Source of the DNA: Aphelenchoides besseyi
Taxonomy: Eukaryota; Nematoda; Chromadorea; Rhabditida; Aphelenchoididae
Direction: 5' to 3'
Assembly: GCA_024699855.1 (NCBI GenBank)
Contig: JAMPIQ010000001.1
Location: 4,526,001-4,590,000, forward strand
DNA: 64,000 bases
A program made the translations under genes and the position numbers. The first letter of the stretch is position 1. Each line of letters opens with the position of its first letter. The notes under the pieces are model-generated. The model saw only the letters and a program-made list of their open reading frames with translations, did not search any database and was not told where the DNA came from. Of this stretch, positions 12,088-25,011 are shown piece by piece.

Positions 12088-12408
12088 CTGAAACAAGAGC
12101 TATGAAAAAAGCATCGATGAACGAGGAATCGAGAGAAAGAATACGACTATTGAAATGGAAAGTAATCGAATGATGTTCGATGAGAAACTCAAATGTTCGT
12201 GAAATTCGGCACAAAAATGAAATTGACTATGCAGACAGCCGATAGCGTACGCACAACGAGAAACCAAACGACAATCAGGCGAAACTCGAAACGAAGTCAA
12301 ATCGCGTCGAGACACAGATATCGCGTAGAGAAGTGATTATCACGACTATAACTTCTTTCAACAGTTGACATATGAAAGAGTACTTTATTTGGAAAATGAC
12401 AAACAAAA

Positions 12409-14395
12409 TCAATAGTTACGAGTCGAATTAAACGCTTTTATTGTGCATCCCGCGTCGAATGGATCAGTGTTTCGGTTGATTTGGGCTTTCAATCGTCGAT
12501 GTCTGCAACTTGAAATATCACTGCTGAGTTATTCGATTCGAACTGATTACCTGATCGAACAGATATCGTACACAACATATGTGCTCATTGACAAACTGAT
12601 AGCGCTCAACAACAACAGAATCACTACTGCAACAATGGAGTCTTTTTTGTTCAAACAATAAACTGAATCAGGGCTTCCAATCGGTATCGTTTCCACAGGA
12701 ACATGTCGTTTCCGGGGATTGGATGTTACCACAGCATCGGGCTCGGCAACCGAAATGTTCGTTTGAACGTTTTGCATTTCGGCTCGTCGCGATCGTACGC
12801 GTTCGTTGGGAATTGGACTGAAGAATGAGCGTACTTCTGGAGTGTTGGACTTCCGCGGTTTTAGAAGCTAAAAGATCTTATCGTTTGATTGAGTGGAAAT
12901 CTTTAAATACCAAAACTTGTTCGGTTGTGCTTTGCGGATGTTGAGATTCGTAAGCGGAAAACGGTTTGATTTCCGATCTTTGTTGTGATGCTGTGATTCT
13001 TTCGGAGTTCAAAGCTTGTGGATCTTGATGGTGAACAAAATCTTTCTGCAATAACATTCTATGATTACTAGAAGCCATCAACACATACTTGACGACGTCC
13101 GGGTAATGGAAATCGATGACTTGCAGAAGTGAAACGGTCGTCTAAACAAAACGGTTACATCAATCAACAGGTTTATTTTACCATCCCACGGTCGAATGGT
13201 TGTTCTTGGAATTATGATCATCGTTGGATCGACGTTTTCTTGAATAATTGAATCGGGTTTAAACTCCTTCTTCTGTACGGTTGGACAGTTTGGAGGCTAA
13301 AACAAGAGAATTGACAATTAAGGTCTTTGGTCTTACCGTAACACCTAAGCATTCGTTTTGTAGTTTGTTGCACGGAAAGATGTTACAATTGAAACCGATT
13401 GTTTCGATGTCCGGAAACTTGAAAACTTCGGTGGTCACAAATGCAACGTTCAAGTTCTTTTGATAAGTGAGTTGATTGAACAACGGTGAAGTCGGACAAC
13501 TGAAATTGAACGTTCACTTCTTTCATTACAAATCGAATTCACCCTCGCTCATCTATGACTTCTTCTGCAAGTCCCTGTTCAGTTGTTGCGTAGCAATTTC
13601 GAACGAGTATCCCCATACTAGCTGAAGTCAAATAATTGATGGACAGCTAGGTATACCCGCACTTACGATCCTCGCATTCCCATCTGTGAACAACGGAACC
13701 ACCGACTTCAGCGAAACGAACAACCGCACCATCAAACGTGTCCGCGCGAATGCTGTAGAAACATCGATTCTCCCGTACTTGACTTAACGAATCTATCGGA
13801 TCTTGTTGACGTTTGTCGTTGACTGCAATATCCCAAGAAACGTTGATTGGATCGTTTTTGTAAAAACAATTCACAGCAAACGCTTGATCGTATCGAGTCT
13901 CGAAGAACGGATGGAAACTAACGACTACGGTCATTGATGCGTTCATTCCGTATCGATCAGACTAAAAACTTCCAACGTTCAATTTTGTCGTCGTCGCTTA
14001 CCTTTCTGATTGTTTTCATGTCGCAATCGCCAATACTCACAGTCAAATTGACAACAAGATCGTTGTTGTCCGTGAAGTTTCCGCGACATTTCGGCGACAT
14101 AAAATGATCTCGAACGTACAAATTGCCTCTGAAAATAAACAGCGATGAGATGTCTAAATAGCCATCTTTCTACCTGAATGGTCGTTGTGTGCGTAATCGG
14201 ACTGTGATTTCATTCGCTCCACAATCAAAGGTCGGTCCTTCGACCACTTCGTTGTCCATGAAATGGAAATGTCCATAAGCTTCTGACTAAACCAACAAAT
14301 TGGAGGTCCTTCAGTTGAAATGAACTTACGATCAATAGACTTAGAATGCCAATAACTGCGATTTTAAGAAGTAGGAATCCTGAGTCAAAGCGCAT
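12409..14395 (-). CDS. Zona pellucida (ZP) domain protein, cuticlin-like
   Basis: Minus-strand multi-exon gene. The signal sequence is MRFDSGFLLLKIAVIG. The ZP-N half has FDCGANEITVRLR, then CRGNF and IGDCDM; the ZP-C half has FAVNCFYK, RENRCFYS, VVHRWECED, GFNCNIFPCNKL and a later Pro-rich linker. A dibasic processing site (RVRSRR) precedes a C-terminal membrane helix (IVAVVILLLLSAISLSM) and a ~30-residue cytosolic tail. This is the standard layout of nematode cuticlins: secretion, furin-like cleavage, then polymerisation into cuticle or apical matrix. The start is ATG 14395, nine bases after a TTTGCAG acceptor, which suggests spliced-leader addition or a 5'-UTR intron. Stop at 12409-12411. 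Confidence 0.88.
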
Positions 14396-14399
14396 GTTT

Positions 14400-14987
14400 A
14401 GAAGACTGCAAACAAAGCTGATTATTGCAATCAAATAACTGTAAACAGTTTGAATCGAACGAACAATTGGACGGTTTTCGCCGGACCGAAACTGGACGGT
14501 AAAGAGAATCTCGAGGACCTGCTTAGAGTCAATTATCGTATTGTTCGTGGCACAGGTGGGTCGTGGCCGTTCGGGCGCCAATCTGCCGCCACAATAAAAA
14601 ATAAGGTTGGCGCAGAGGTACCTCGTAGTGAGGACTCGCAAATTCGCGGTTGGTTTCGAGTCGTTACAATGACGAAGAATTAGACCGTCCGGAAGCTGCC
14701 CATCCGTTTTCGCAGGTGGTCTTTTTGTTTTCAATCTTCCACGCCCTTCCGCATCATGACCTGTCCAAGAAGTCAAATAAATTTGCTCGTCTTTGAGGCG
14801 CAAACCACAGCCCAACAATTATTGGCCTTCGTACTCAATTTTGGCGGATCAACGGTCTTACGATCGTATTAAATTGAAAACTGAAACGAACAGATTCGCT
14901 TTTGAAAAGCCGCAATTCAGTACCGTAACCACGGAGAAACTGTTAAACGAACAAGTGAACTTATTTCAAGGACGAATTGCCCAATGA
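14400..14987. other. Region open on both strands upstream of the ZP gene, coding status unresolved
   Basis: On the minus strand a frame is uninterrupted from 14818 through the ZP-gene start region, with several cysteines (HCND, YLCAN, FYCGG, TCATN). On the plus strand an open frame runs 14450-14683 and another 14793-14987; the latter ends six bases before AATAAA (14993-14998), convergent with the 3' end of the MIC13 gene. Neither reading shows a family I recognise, and no start or splice set joins the pieces cleanly. One of the two is probably a real exon. Confidence 0.35.
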
Positions 14988-15107
14988 GTTGCAATAAAAT
15001 CTAACGACCAACTCTCGTGCTCATCGTCCAGTGGCCGTAATTAAGAAGTCGTGTTTAAACTTTTATTTACAAACCGAAAAGATGAATAACCTAGTGATGG
15101 AAACTGT

Positions 15108-15518
15108 TTACTGCTGTTTGACGGCCTCCATTCCCGTCTTGTACCAACCGTTCACCGTCTCTTTGATCGTTGTTGGAGCATTGTTCAAGTAATTGAAGAT
15201 CTGATTGATTCCATTGTTCCAATTCTGTCCAACGTTCGTTTGCATCTCATCACAAGTTGGCATCTGAATCAAAGGTAAAAGGCTATAAATGAAAACAAAC
15301 CTTCTCTTTGTAAACAATCGTTCCGTTCACGACGTCCTTCTTGAACTTTTCGTACACGTGGCCACTTTCATTGGTATTCAACGACCAAACATTATTGTCC
15401 ATCGAAATCTTAACGGCTCCGGCCACAGCCGCAATTTTCAAGCCACTTCTAAAAATCGCATTAGTATTCAAATAAACTCACGGGTAACCTACTTTGCCAA
15501 CCAACCGATCAGTCCCAT
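15108..15518 (-). CDS. MICOS complex subunit MIC13/QIL1-like
   Basis: Three exons on the minus strand encode about 107 residues, close to the usual length of MIC13. The N-terminus (MGLIGWLAK then GLKIAAVAGAVKISMDNNVW) is a short single membrane helix with the Gly/Ala pattern typical of QIL1. The C-terminal part has NVGQNWNNGINQIFNYLNN and a final KETVNGWYKTGMEAVKQQ, matching the W-N-x-G-I-xx-xx and EGWxYVK regions of MIC13. MIC13 bridges the MIC60 and MIC10 subcomplexes at inner-membrane crista junctions. Start ATG 15518 is fixed by the splice GCAAA|gtaggt. A minus-strand AATAAA lies at 15062-15067, just past the stop. Confidence 0.8.
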
Positions 15519-18500
15519 GGTGCAATAAGCTCGTTAAAATCCACTTCCGAATTTGTTGTGAGGCTGAATTCTCGATCAAACTTGTCGGCAGTCCAGTGAA
15601 GTCGAACGTTTAGCCAAACAGATTTTCCATCCGAGAATGTTCGGTTTACCATAAGAGCGGAGATAAGTGATTATGTCACTTCTCATGATACGACTAATCT
15701 ATTTAAGAGATTATTTGAGTGCAAAGACAAAGTAGTTTAAGCACAACAAGCTCGTTACCGGAAAGCGCATGAGATTAGTTTTTAATTGGCAACCTTCCTC
15801 CTTCTCTAATCTCTTTCTGTTTGTGTTCTTACATTTAAATTGCATTCAAATAAAAAGATTACCAGCTTTCTTTTAGTCAAATTTGAAATGCAAAAGACAA
15901 AAAAGATTTGGACGTCGAACGGCAAATTTCACGCTTTTGGCCACGATTCCCGACGGCATTCAACTTTCATCAGACAACCCAATGAATGGGAACGTTGGTT
16001 TGACTGCTGGGTGGTCGCTTTTGGCTCGTCAGAAAGAAGACAAACTATCGGCTGGTCGTCGTTTGAGTTGGAATCGAAAGACAGCGGCAAAATTGGATGT
16101 TTGTTTTCTGTCAAATTTTAATTCGTCATCTCCCCGACATTCTTTCCTTTCACCTCCGCATTACAACCATTGAACAACAATTTCTTTGTGTTCCGCAAGT
16201 TTCATGAGGTGGAACGACGGTGTACTGGTGTGTAAAACAACATCGACGCTGCAAAAGCTCTTCGGGTTACGATAGAAACAATTGTCCAAATGGCATTTCA
16301 ATTGAAATTTCTCTCGAGTTGCTAATCATCGGACGGGCGGTTGATAAATCAAACAGTAACGGTTTTCAATTCGCCCTCCCGACTACTTGTTCGCTCTCGG
16401 GCTCGTAAATTTTGACAAAGGAAAGTTGGTAATGTATGGGGCAAACCGAGAGACCTTTGGACTCATCGTCTGCTCATTCGATTTGCTTATCAATTCTCTT
16501 TGTCGCCTCGAAGCGTCGTAAATATTGTGCACTTTGTGGTACAAGCAATTTGCCGACATCGTCGAAATTTCCTTTTGCATCAATTAGCAATCTAAACTTC
16601 TGGGGCCAATTGAAAAGTAGAGTCGGGAATTGCAGCCGTCGAATTTTGTTGAAATTTCACGGAAGAACAGACGATTAGACCGCAAAAAGTTCCGCTATGA
16701 AGGACGTCAATCGTATTTGTGTTTGTCGTTAATTCCACCACGGCTCATTGGCCAGGAGCTATTTTCGTTCATAACTCCGCGACGTTCTTTACCGTAAGTT
16801 CGAGAGTTGAAAAGCGCGTCTAATGGCCTTCGTCAAAGGTCAATGGAGGTAATTGGTGTGGTTGACGTAAATCGTGAACCCCTTTCCCCACTTCCGAATA
16901 TCAATGAACACGCAACAGAGATTGTTTCCCAAAAATCGTGCCATCCGTTGAACATCCCCGAATTGGCCATTTAGTTTTGTGGGACCGATGCGCCCATTTT
17001 TTTTGCTTTTTTAGACTCGAAATACGCGTGAGCAGAAGCAGACTTCTTGTTCGCTTTTCACATTCTCCAGAAGTGCAAAGTAGCCAACTGGACGTTGCGT
17101 GTTCTTTCGCCGACGATCTTCGCGTTTCTATTAAATCGATTTCACGTTCTCATTCGCGTCCGAATTGTTGGGCAAATCGAATTTTCTTGTCCAAAGTTCG
17201 TGGAAACAACGAACAACGTCGTTTTGTTTTTGGCGCGTCATTTCGCGAATCCTCACAGAATCGACGAGCAGCTTCCGTTTTGTGAGTTGAGCGGACCGGA
17301 GCGGATAATCCATTTCAGTGGTTTTTTGGGAAATCAGTTCGTTTATTTCCGGATGAGATTCTTTTGGCGTCAAAATTGAAATTTCTGTATTCGAATTCAT
17401 TTGTTTTTTGAGGGCGACTGTTGGGTGGATTTCAGGTTTGAATCGAACTCAAATTCGAAGGGCAGACGCTTTGGTTTGCAAATCTGAAATTCGAGCGGCC
17501 GCTGACGTTCGAGAGATCGCCGTTCTCGTTGCGCGTTCGTCCGAAATCCGACGGTCGTCGTTTCCGTCTGTTAAGGCCAATGGATTACGTCAATTTACGA
17601 CCGCCAATTATTCTCTACGTTGCGCTTGACTCCTGACTTTCAAGTTCAAACACCCACTGGTTTCACCTGTGCCATTCGCGAACTTCGCATTCATTTGAAT
17701 TCGAAATCACCGTCGTGCTAGTCGGCAATCGACGTGCCAGGAAGACAAAAGAAAGGTGTGAGCAAAAGTCAAAGTCTTCTATTAAAACAGTAGCGGTGGC
17801 CGGGTTTGACTGCAGAAGTTCGGTAAAGAAATTTGGCAAACAACTCAGCGAAATGACTCATTTCAATCTAACGATAATATGAACTACGCTCTCTAATACA
17901 TTACTCACTTTCATCGATCAAAAGGCCATTTCCGTTGTTGTTTTTTGAAATGTGTTTTCGTCTTTCACTTTCTTCCACTGACTCACGAAAAACATTCCGT
18001 TCGATGGCTCCAAGCGACGGATCTCAATGGTCGTCAACTCATTTGTCGTCCGAGCGTGAGATTCTTCGGTCATTGGCGTTTTGGGTCGTCAACATCGAAA
18101 CTAACGGAAATCAGCGACTGCGGGAACCACTCAAATTTCCAACTCTTTCGATTTGAATTCGCTCACTCTCACCAGCGGACGCTCGTTCGTCGTCCTTATT
18201 TGCACGAGCGACGTTGTTTATTATGCGCGAGAGTTCCGTTTTTGGCGTGTGATCGATTTTCAATTCGTCGATCAAAACAAAAAACGCCGAGAGCATCATC
18301 TCACGAAACGGCCCCGGGAAACGTGGACGCTTGTTTTCGAAACGTAAAAAGCAGACCGATTTCGTTGGATAAATTGGGGTCTCTGCTCTGGGATATCATG
18401 ACGCCGCTTTTCGTTCTGATTGACGGGTCTCATTGACTCATTTGCTTTCTACTTTTCTCTCAAATAATCCCCTTTTTTTGTTGTCCTCAATCGTAAAATC

Positions 18501-19502
18501 GAAACCGAAATTCGCGCAACGAAATTTGTTTACGAGCCTCAGACAGACGCGCCTTTCGCGAACTTCCCGAAACGCTCAGCGATTTCGAAAGGCCGTTCTT
18601 TTTGTGTTCTTCGATCTGTCGAACTGTGAAGCGTCTGATCTGACAATGTCGTCGAATTTCGCGTTTTTTGTTGTCGCAATTTGACCGCTCGAACTTTCTC
18701 GGAGATCGAGACCACACAACTTATGTTGATAAGCACTCTGCTATTTGCGAGCTTATCGAAACGACATAAGCAGACATCGACTTCATTTCCACTAATCATA
18801 ACGTCAGTGCTCGAAACAAATCGACTACAAAACTGATCCTCCAAGTCGCCTCTTATTGTTGTTTTCGTTTACCCTCGAAAACCAGTTCCCATAAATTGGA
18901 TTCATTGGCGAGGATTGCGGAGAGCGAAAACTTCTTTCTCACTCCGCTCATCTGAACGCCCTTGAACACGATCGCAAGTTCTGTGAACTGCCGTTGAACT
19001 TTCAATTCTAACACATGACCAGTGGCCACAAGCAGACGGACGGGAGAGTTGCGTGTGCGTGCTAGAAGCGAAAATGGACGCGCGGACCTTCGCAAATAAG
19101 CCGCTTTCGTTTCCCGTGGCTCTCGAACGCTTCGAGAATTTTTTGTTACTTTGCCATTCCAACCCGAGAATTATCACTCGCGCACGCACGGAACGTCGAA
19201 CGAACGCACCAATTAACGACTATCTTTCTAATGACGTGAACAATTGCGTTTCTTGTTTACGACTCAAAAATTTCAAAATTGCGCGACAATCGACGGAAAC
19301 TAATTTCAAAGTTTTTTCGCGTCTTTTGACCACAAACTCAACGCATCGTTTGCTTCCTTTTTTGCGCCTTATTTCGCGAATCTACTTACTCGATTAACAC
19401 GGAGATTTTACCAACGTTCTGCGTCGTTTCAGAGCCAACCAAAAACACGAGAAAGAGCATGTGAACTGCCGATTGAACTGTTTACTCACCAACTCGATTC
19501 AA
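15519..19502. other. Long gene-poor stretch upstream of the patched-related gene
   Basis: About 4 kb with many overlapping open frames on both strands, none with recognisable family signatures. The composition is CpG-rich (repeated ttcgcg, gtcgtc and cgttcg words) and the frames read as Arg/Ser-rich strings, the expected artefact of such sequence. A good acceptor (gtcgtttcag, ends 19432) lies 70 nt before the next start and may be the spliced-leader acceptor or end of a 5'-UTR intron. Likely regulatory sequence; no discrete element identified. Confidence 0.45.
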
Positions 19503-22500
19503 ATGACCGACGAAATGGAGCGACCGTTCGGTCCGAACAATGGTGAGGTATCGCCCCAAAGTCGCTCGGATATGTCCGCCATTCGACCGGTGCTCATCAA
19601 GATAACCGACAATATGCTTCTGAATGCTCATGGACCTCGTTTTCGTCCCGACTCATTGGAACGATATTGTCCATCGAATCGAATGGGCAGAGTGTATGCC
19701 AATTTTGGGTAAAATTCGGATGACCTTCGATTAATTGGCGAATCGTTTAGTTATTTTGTTGCTTTGCATCCATTCAAATTCATTATGTTGGGTCTTCTTC
19801 TTGCCTCATTATCCATTGGTCTTATTCACGTTAAATTGCAAGACAACGTAGGGGATCAAGACCATCAGATTTCTTCATTGTGCTTTCAGATCAGAGATGG
19901 TTACACTCCAGTGACGAGTAGAGCTCGACAGGAAAGTGACATTTACCGATCGTTTCTGAATTCCAGCGGTAAGTTTTCCTTTGAAAATTTGAAGGCACGA
20001 AGGTTGTTTTCAGTCGATCCGATTTCCACCATTTTTCTTTTTCGAGCTCGTGATGGCGGTTCGATGCACAGATTGAAATACCTCAAAGAAACGTGGAATA
20101 TTGCCGAGTTTCTCAAATCGAAACTCGTCGTGAATTACACAACCGACGATGGAATAGAAGGTTCGTGTCGCTACAGTGACTTCTGTGGTTCTTTTTGCAA
20201 CAGCAACATATTCCTACGGTCGTTTATGGTCAGTTAATATGTCGTTTGTTTAAACCATATTTTGTAGTGGGCAATAGAAGAACAAATCGAACGCTACGAA
20301 AAGGGAAAATCGTTGAGTAGTTTGACGAACTTGAGTTTTCCATTAGGTCGAGCAAACGCCCTAAAGTAACAAAAACTTTTGAAATGACTAGACAGTTTGA
20401 GTTTTTTAGTTATCATTTGGAATCTTATTTCTTCGGTGTTAAGCTTCGTGACTCAAATGACTCTCGACCCGCGCCTGAAGGAATTGTGCCGATTAAGAAT
20501 TGCGATTGCGAAAGTCCCGAGTTAACTGCCGCAAAAGCCGTTTCGTGGATCGACGACGTCGAATTGATTATGCTCGTTTATCGAGGTGATTTTATTCATC
20601 CTGAAGACGAAACGAAGATGAGAAGTTGGGAGATGGGAGCTTACGCGTACATGAACAACGAATACAAAAGCGATCTAATCGAAATGCTGATGTTGGGAAA
20701 TGACATCGTGGACTACGAGATGAAACAAGACGGAAAAGGCATGACTCCATACTTTGTTTTTGGTACATTTAGCAATTGAAATAAGATCCTAATCACTGCT
20801 TTAGGATTTTTGTTGACCATTTGCTTTGTTGTTTTTACTGTCGTTACCGATTCGGTAGTTGAAAAAGTGATGGATCGTGGAAAAGTGCTCGTTGCAATGG
20901 TTGTTATCGTTTGTCCTGGATTGTCGATTACAACCACTTTTGGCATTTTTGGATTGCTGGGACATCGAATAAATAGTGTCTCAATGATCACGCCATTTCT
21001 TATAATGGGAATCGGTAGACACCACTTGATCCTATTTAAAATCATTTTGTTTAGGTGTTAACGACGCGTTTTTGTTGGTCGCTGCGTGGCATCGAACGGC
21101 AATTCAAGGGATCTCGATTCCACAACGAATGGGTTTAATCCTCGAAGATGTTGGACCATCGATTACAATTACAACCGTAAGCGAATCAACCAAACAGTTT
21201 TATTTGTTTTAACTGTAGGTGACTGATGTAACAACATTCATTCTCGGCTCATTAGCACCAACGGCGGAGATCTCGTTGTTTTGTCGAATCACGGCCATTG
21301 CGTTGGCTCTTTGCTACGTGTTCACTCTTCTCATTTTCCTACCCATTTTGTGTTACGCATCACAATTTGAGAATCCGAATGTTGCAGCTGTGAGACGAGA
21401 TCCAACAAGCCGTGTATGTTCTTATTTGATCAATGGAAGTCACTAAGTCGCGTATTTTAGGGCGCCAAATTGGCGAGTCTCTACGACAAAGTTTCTGTCA
21501 CTTATTGTTGGTGGATAATGCATCCAGCAACGGGTATTGTCGTTTGTCTTCTTGTTGTTTCTTTCTTGTGTTTTGCGATAATTGGGTTCATTCGCATTGA
21601 TGCACGATTGGATACCGAAAAGATTTTGCCCTACGATAGTCCGATTCGTGAACCGCACAGACTGATTGCTCATAACGTGTGGACTGACTACTATCCAGTT
21701 ACTGTTTTCGTGAATGAAGCTGTAGATTTGGGAGAAAGCGGAAACATCGAACGAGTCAAACATATGGTCTCTGAATTTGAAGCAATGGAGAAATGCAAAG
21801 GTAGTTCGAATATAAGTGATAATGAGAGAAAATTGCTTTAGGTTCTGAATTCACTCATCTTTGGGTACGAGACTACGAACATTTTCGAAAACAAGACGAC
21901 ATCTTTGGATCGTTTATTGACTTCAGAGACGACGATCAAAAGATTCCAACAACGACGTCAAAACCACGGGTTCCAACACGTCGATTTTACAAAAAGTTGG
22001 AAACATTCCTGTCATCTGCCTTCTACAAACATTATCGAGCCTTTTTGAAAATCGATTATTCTTAGTAAGTTTGTAACTAGTTTACACGAACAAATTTTCG
22101 TGTTTTAGCGAAGTTCCAGTGCGAAGGTTTTGGTTTACGGTCATCTATCACAACACAACAAGTTGGGATGAACGTATTGAGCTGATGTTGCAGTTGAGAG
22201 CCGTAGCTGATCGTTATAAAGATTTGGGTGCAAGTGTTTGGGAAGTGAATGGAATGTTTGTGGATCAGATGTTAAGTTTGAAAGGACTAACCTATTACGT
22301 AAGTCAATGATTAAAGTGCTTAACTCATTTGCGATCTTACAGAACGGGATTATAACAATTGCTTGTATGACCGTCATGTGCGTGTTCTTCATCAGCCAAT
22401 GGTTTTTGATTTGTTTGGCCGTTATGTCAATTGCATCAATCACAATCGAAGTGATTGGTTGTCTTTCGTGGTGGGGTTTGGACTTGGATCCCGTCACTTT

Positions 22501-23209
22501 GTGTGCCATTTTAATGTCAATTGGAATGTCCGTTGATTTTACTGTAAATTACATTGATTATCAGCAGCAGTTAAACGAAACTTTTAGGCGCACATTGCGT
22601 ATCATTTAAAATTAAACGACATCTTACGTGTTCATGACAGGTCTTTATATCGTAAGTTAAAACGCCTATTGTTAATTACTATTGTGCGCTATAGGTTACA
22701 ATCTGATAACCAACCAACATCGAGTTATTGCAACTCTCGAAGCTGTCGGATGGCCAACAGTACAGGCGGGAATATCAACGCTCATCTGTGTTCTTCCACT
22801 TATTCTACTTCAAAACTATATTCCGCTTGTGTTCGTTAAGACGATCTGTTTGGTTGTCATCTGTGGTTTGGCTCACGGCTTAATCATTATACCATCAGTC
22901 TTTGCACTTTCGTTCTCTTGTCTCAACTACTTACGCAAAGTTTTTGGTTGTGCTCATCACGAGCCTTCACGAATACACGATCCGGAGCGTAATCGCGGAA
23001 ACTCCTTGGACCAACAACCTCAAACAATTTCTTATCACGATCTTCTCAAATCAACTGGACAAACGGAAAGACTATTGGCTAATGAGATGATTGATAAGAA
23101 GCAACCAGATGTGCAAGCAAAAAAGTCCGATACTTCAAACACTAAACACGCGAATGGTTTGATTCAATCGACCGAAAACGCCAACAAAGAACCGCTTTTA
23201 TCTGCTTAG
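19503..23209 (+). CDS. Patched-related sterol-sensing-domain protein (PTR/PTCHD family)
   Basis: At least 14 exons with canonical introns of ~40-60 nt. After a polar N-terminus the first helix is FIMLGLLLASLSIGLI, followed by an ectodomain with the family motif CRYSDFCGSFCNSN. The sterol-sensing domain spans about 20750-21450 and includes FGIFGLLGH, MGIGVND (split by an intron) and TSTT-like TVTDVTTF. The second half repeats the RND-type plan: ectodomain, then NGIITIACMTVMCVFF, ILMSIGMSVDFT|AHIAYH and EAVGWPTVQAGISTLICVLPL. The protein is about 880 residues. Nematode PTR proteins act in moulting, cytokinesis and lipid or Hedgehog-related secretion. ATG 19503 is the first in-frame Met of the N-terminal exon; upstream Met positions are absent. 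Confidence 0.9.
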
Positions 23210-23512
23210 TCAACGGCCGGTGATTCTCCAAAGATTTCCATACAAAATTCAACGGTGTTCTTCCATGGGTCTAATCTTTCGTATCTCCATCCGAACTTTC
23301 AAAACCGACGGGTTTCCGTTCTTTAAAACTTTTCAGCTTTACGCGATTTCACTACTCGTATGATTGTTCCATGATATCGCCCAAACTTCAGCAATTTTCC
23401 ATTCTTATTTTTGCCTTACACTAATAGATGGGTTCATGTACGTGATAATTTCCAAAGCATTTTCCATTTCAACGCATTAAATTAACTAGTTTTATTAACT
23501 CGTGCCTTTACA

Positions 23513-23965
23513 TTGTTGGACTGGTCGAATGTCATTAGTCTATTACATAAATACTCGCCTGTCGGATTTGATCAGTCAACAGTCAAACCAATTGATTGGG
23601 TTCATCCCTCACTTCTTGAGCTTTCCATCGCTCGAGCTCTTCAATCAACATTTCTAGCAAACAAAGAGACCAAACTTAAGTTAAACATCGATGACCATTA
23701 CAAAGGTTCTATGCGTGCTATGTGCGCAATAATTTTTTGTGGATTTCGTCGTATTGAAGTGTGGAGTAAAAGACTTGAGTTGTTCAAGCAAACCAAACTG
23801 CACTCTTTTTCGAAAATATTCAATTTAGACAACACCAATTCAATTGGGCGATAAAATTTGTTAAGGCAACTACTAGGACTCCATATTTAAAAGAAGGAGG
23901 ATTAGAGGCGGCGAAATGGCCAACTACTTATCGAACACGCAAAATGCGCTAGTTCACAAAGTTTT
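23513..23965 (+). CDS. Hypothetical, possible last exons of a small gene
   Basis: An open frame from 23513 to 23854 contains WVHPSLLELSIARALQSTF and NIDDHYKGS. A second frame, 23840-23932, reads FVKATTRTPYLKEGGLEAAK and ends RTRKMR; it could be joined after the acceptor caatttag at about 23831. A plausible AATAAA follows at about 24012. The exact joins and the start are not resolved and I recognise no family. The basic, soluble composition would suit a small mitochondrial or ribosomal protein, but that is only a guess. Confidence 0.3.
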
Positions 23966-24241
23966 CTGGTCGACTGAAATTAAGAGTTGTTTCACTCGTT
24001 AATGTGTAACTAATAAAGAGGTTTGATATATTCACTTAGGGTTTTAAAACAATTACAATAAAATTGATGATGGAATGAGTAGATAATGTTATTCGTATTC
24101 ACTGTTACTCATTCGCATAATGACAGGGATCCTTGTTTTTGCGTTCAATATGCATATATTTCCTTCTGATACGATGAAATAGAAACACGCCGTCAGTAGA
24201 TGTAAGAGCCAGATAAAATCAGATGAAGCTTTCCTATTACA

Positions 24242-24795
24242 GATTATGTGCTCCACCGTTGGGCAAAGCGTTCCAAAATTTGTATTGGTGTTCAGCCACA
24301 GCCTATAGAAGGGCCAGAACGTATACTAACCTCAAACTTGGGTTAATAAACCGACGATGAAGGCTCAAGGATTGAAGGTAACTTGAATGGAAGACTGTAG
24401 AACAAATGGGTTGGACGCTTTCTGGTGCTCCTGTTCTGTTCGTTGGTGGGCCTCCGAAATCTGCGTTCTATTTCTCTCCACTTTCCGAGTCGGAGACCCG
24501 CGAGAAGATCGACCGTCGAATCGATGACCGCGAACAACGAGCAGGACGAACAGAAAGCGGCGAAAAGACTGCGCACTAGTAGTAGACGTTCAGACTGAGA
24601 GAACATGCCCGCCAAAAGGCGTCCTACCCATCGACTATTCAGACTGCTATTCAACTCATGTTCCAACCGACCGACCACATCGTCGGTTTATTAACCCAAG
24701 TTTGAGGTTAGTATACGTTCTGGCCCTTCTATAGGCTGTGGCTGAACACCAGTACAAATTTTGGAACGCTTTGCCCAACGGTGGAGCACATAATC
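24242..24795. mobile_element. Foldback / MITE-like element with 118-bp terminal inverted repeats
   Basis: The left arm (24242-24359) is the reverse complement of the right arm (24678-24795) with a single mismatch (tgtattggtg against tgtactggtg). Inside these, the arms remain complementary with interruptions to about 24430 and 24610. The spacer has no transposase-like frame. No clear target-site duplication is visible at the ends. The near identity of the arms suggests a recent insertion or conversion. Confidence 0.88.
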
Positions 24796-25011
24796 GTATA
24801 ATGAGGGTGAATTCAAAGAGGACAAATGTTAAAACCTGCTCACAGAAAATTGACAAATTGGAATTTTACGAGGAGATTCATTTGAAACCACAAGCAGAAA
24901 TTTGATCTTCACAAACCTGACCGCTCAAATTTGTTTATAAAGTCGGTCAAATCAATCAAAGTTCAGTTGAAACTTTCAATTTTACGTTTCCAATAATTTC
25001 GATCGCTGGAA

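Noticed and set aside
16938..17379. Overlapping plus-strand frames of about 110 residues
   Set aside because: Two frames and the opposite strand are open together, as expected of CpG-rich, stop-poor sequence rather than coding selection.
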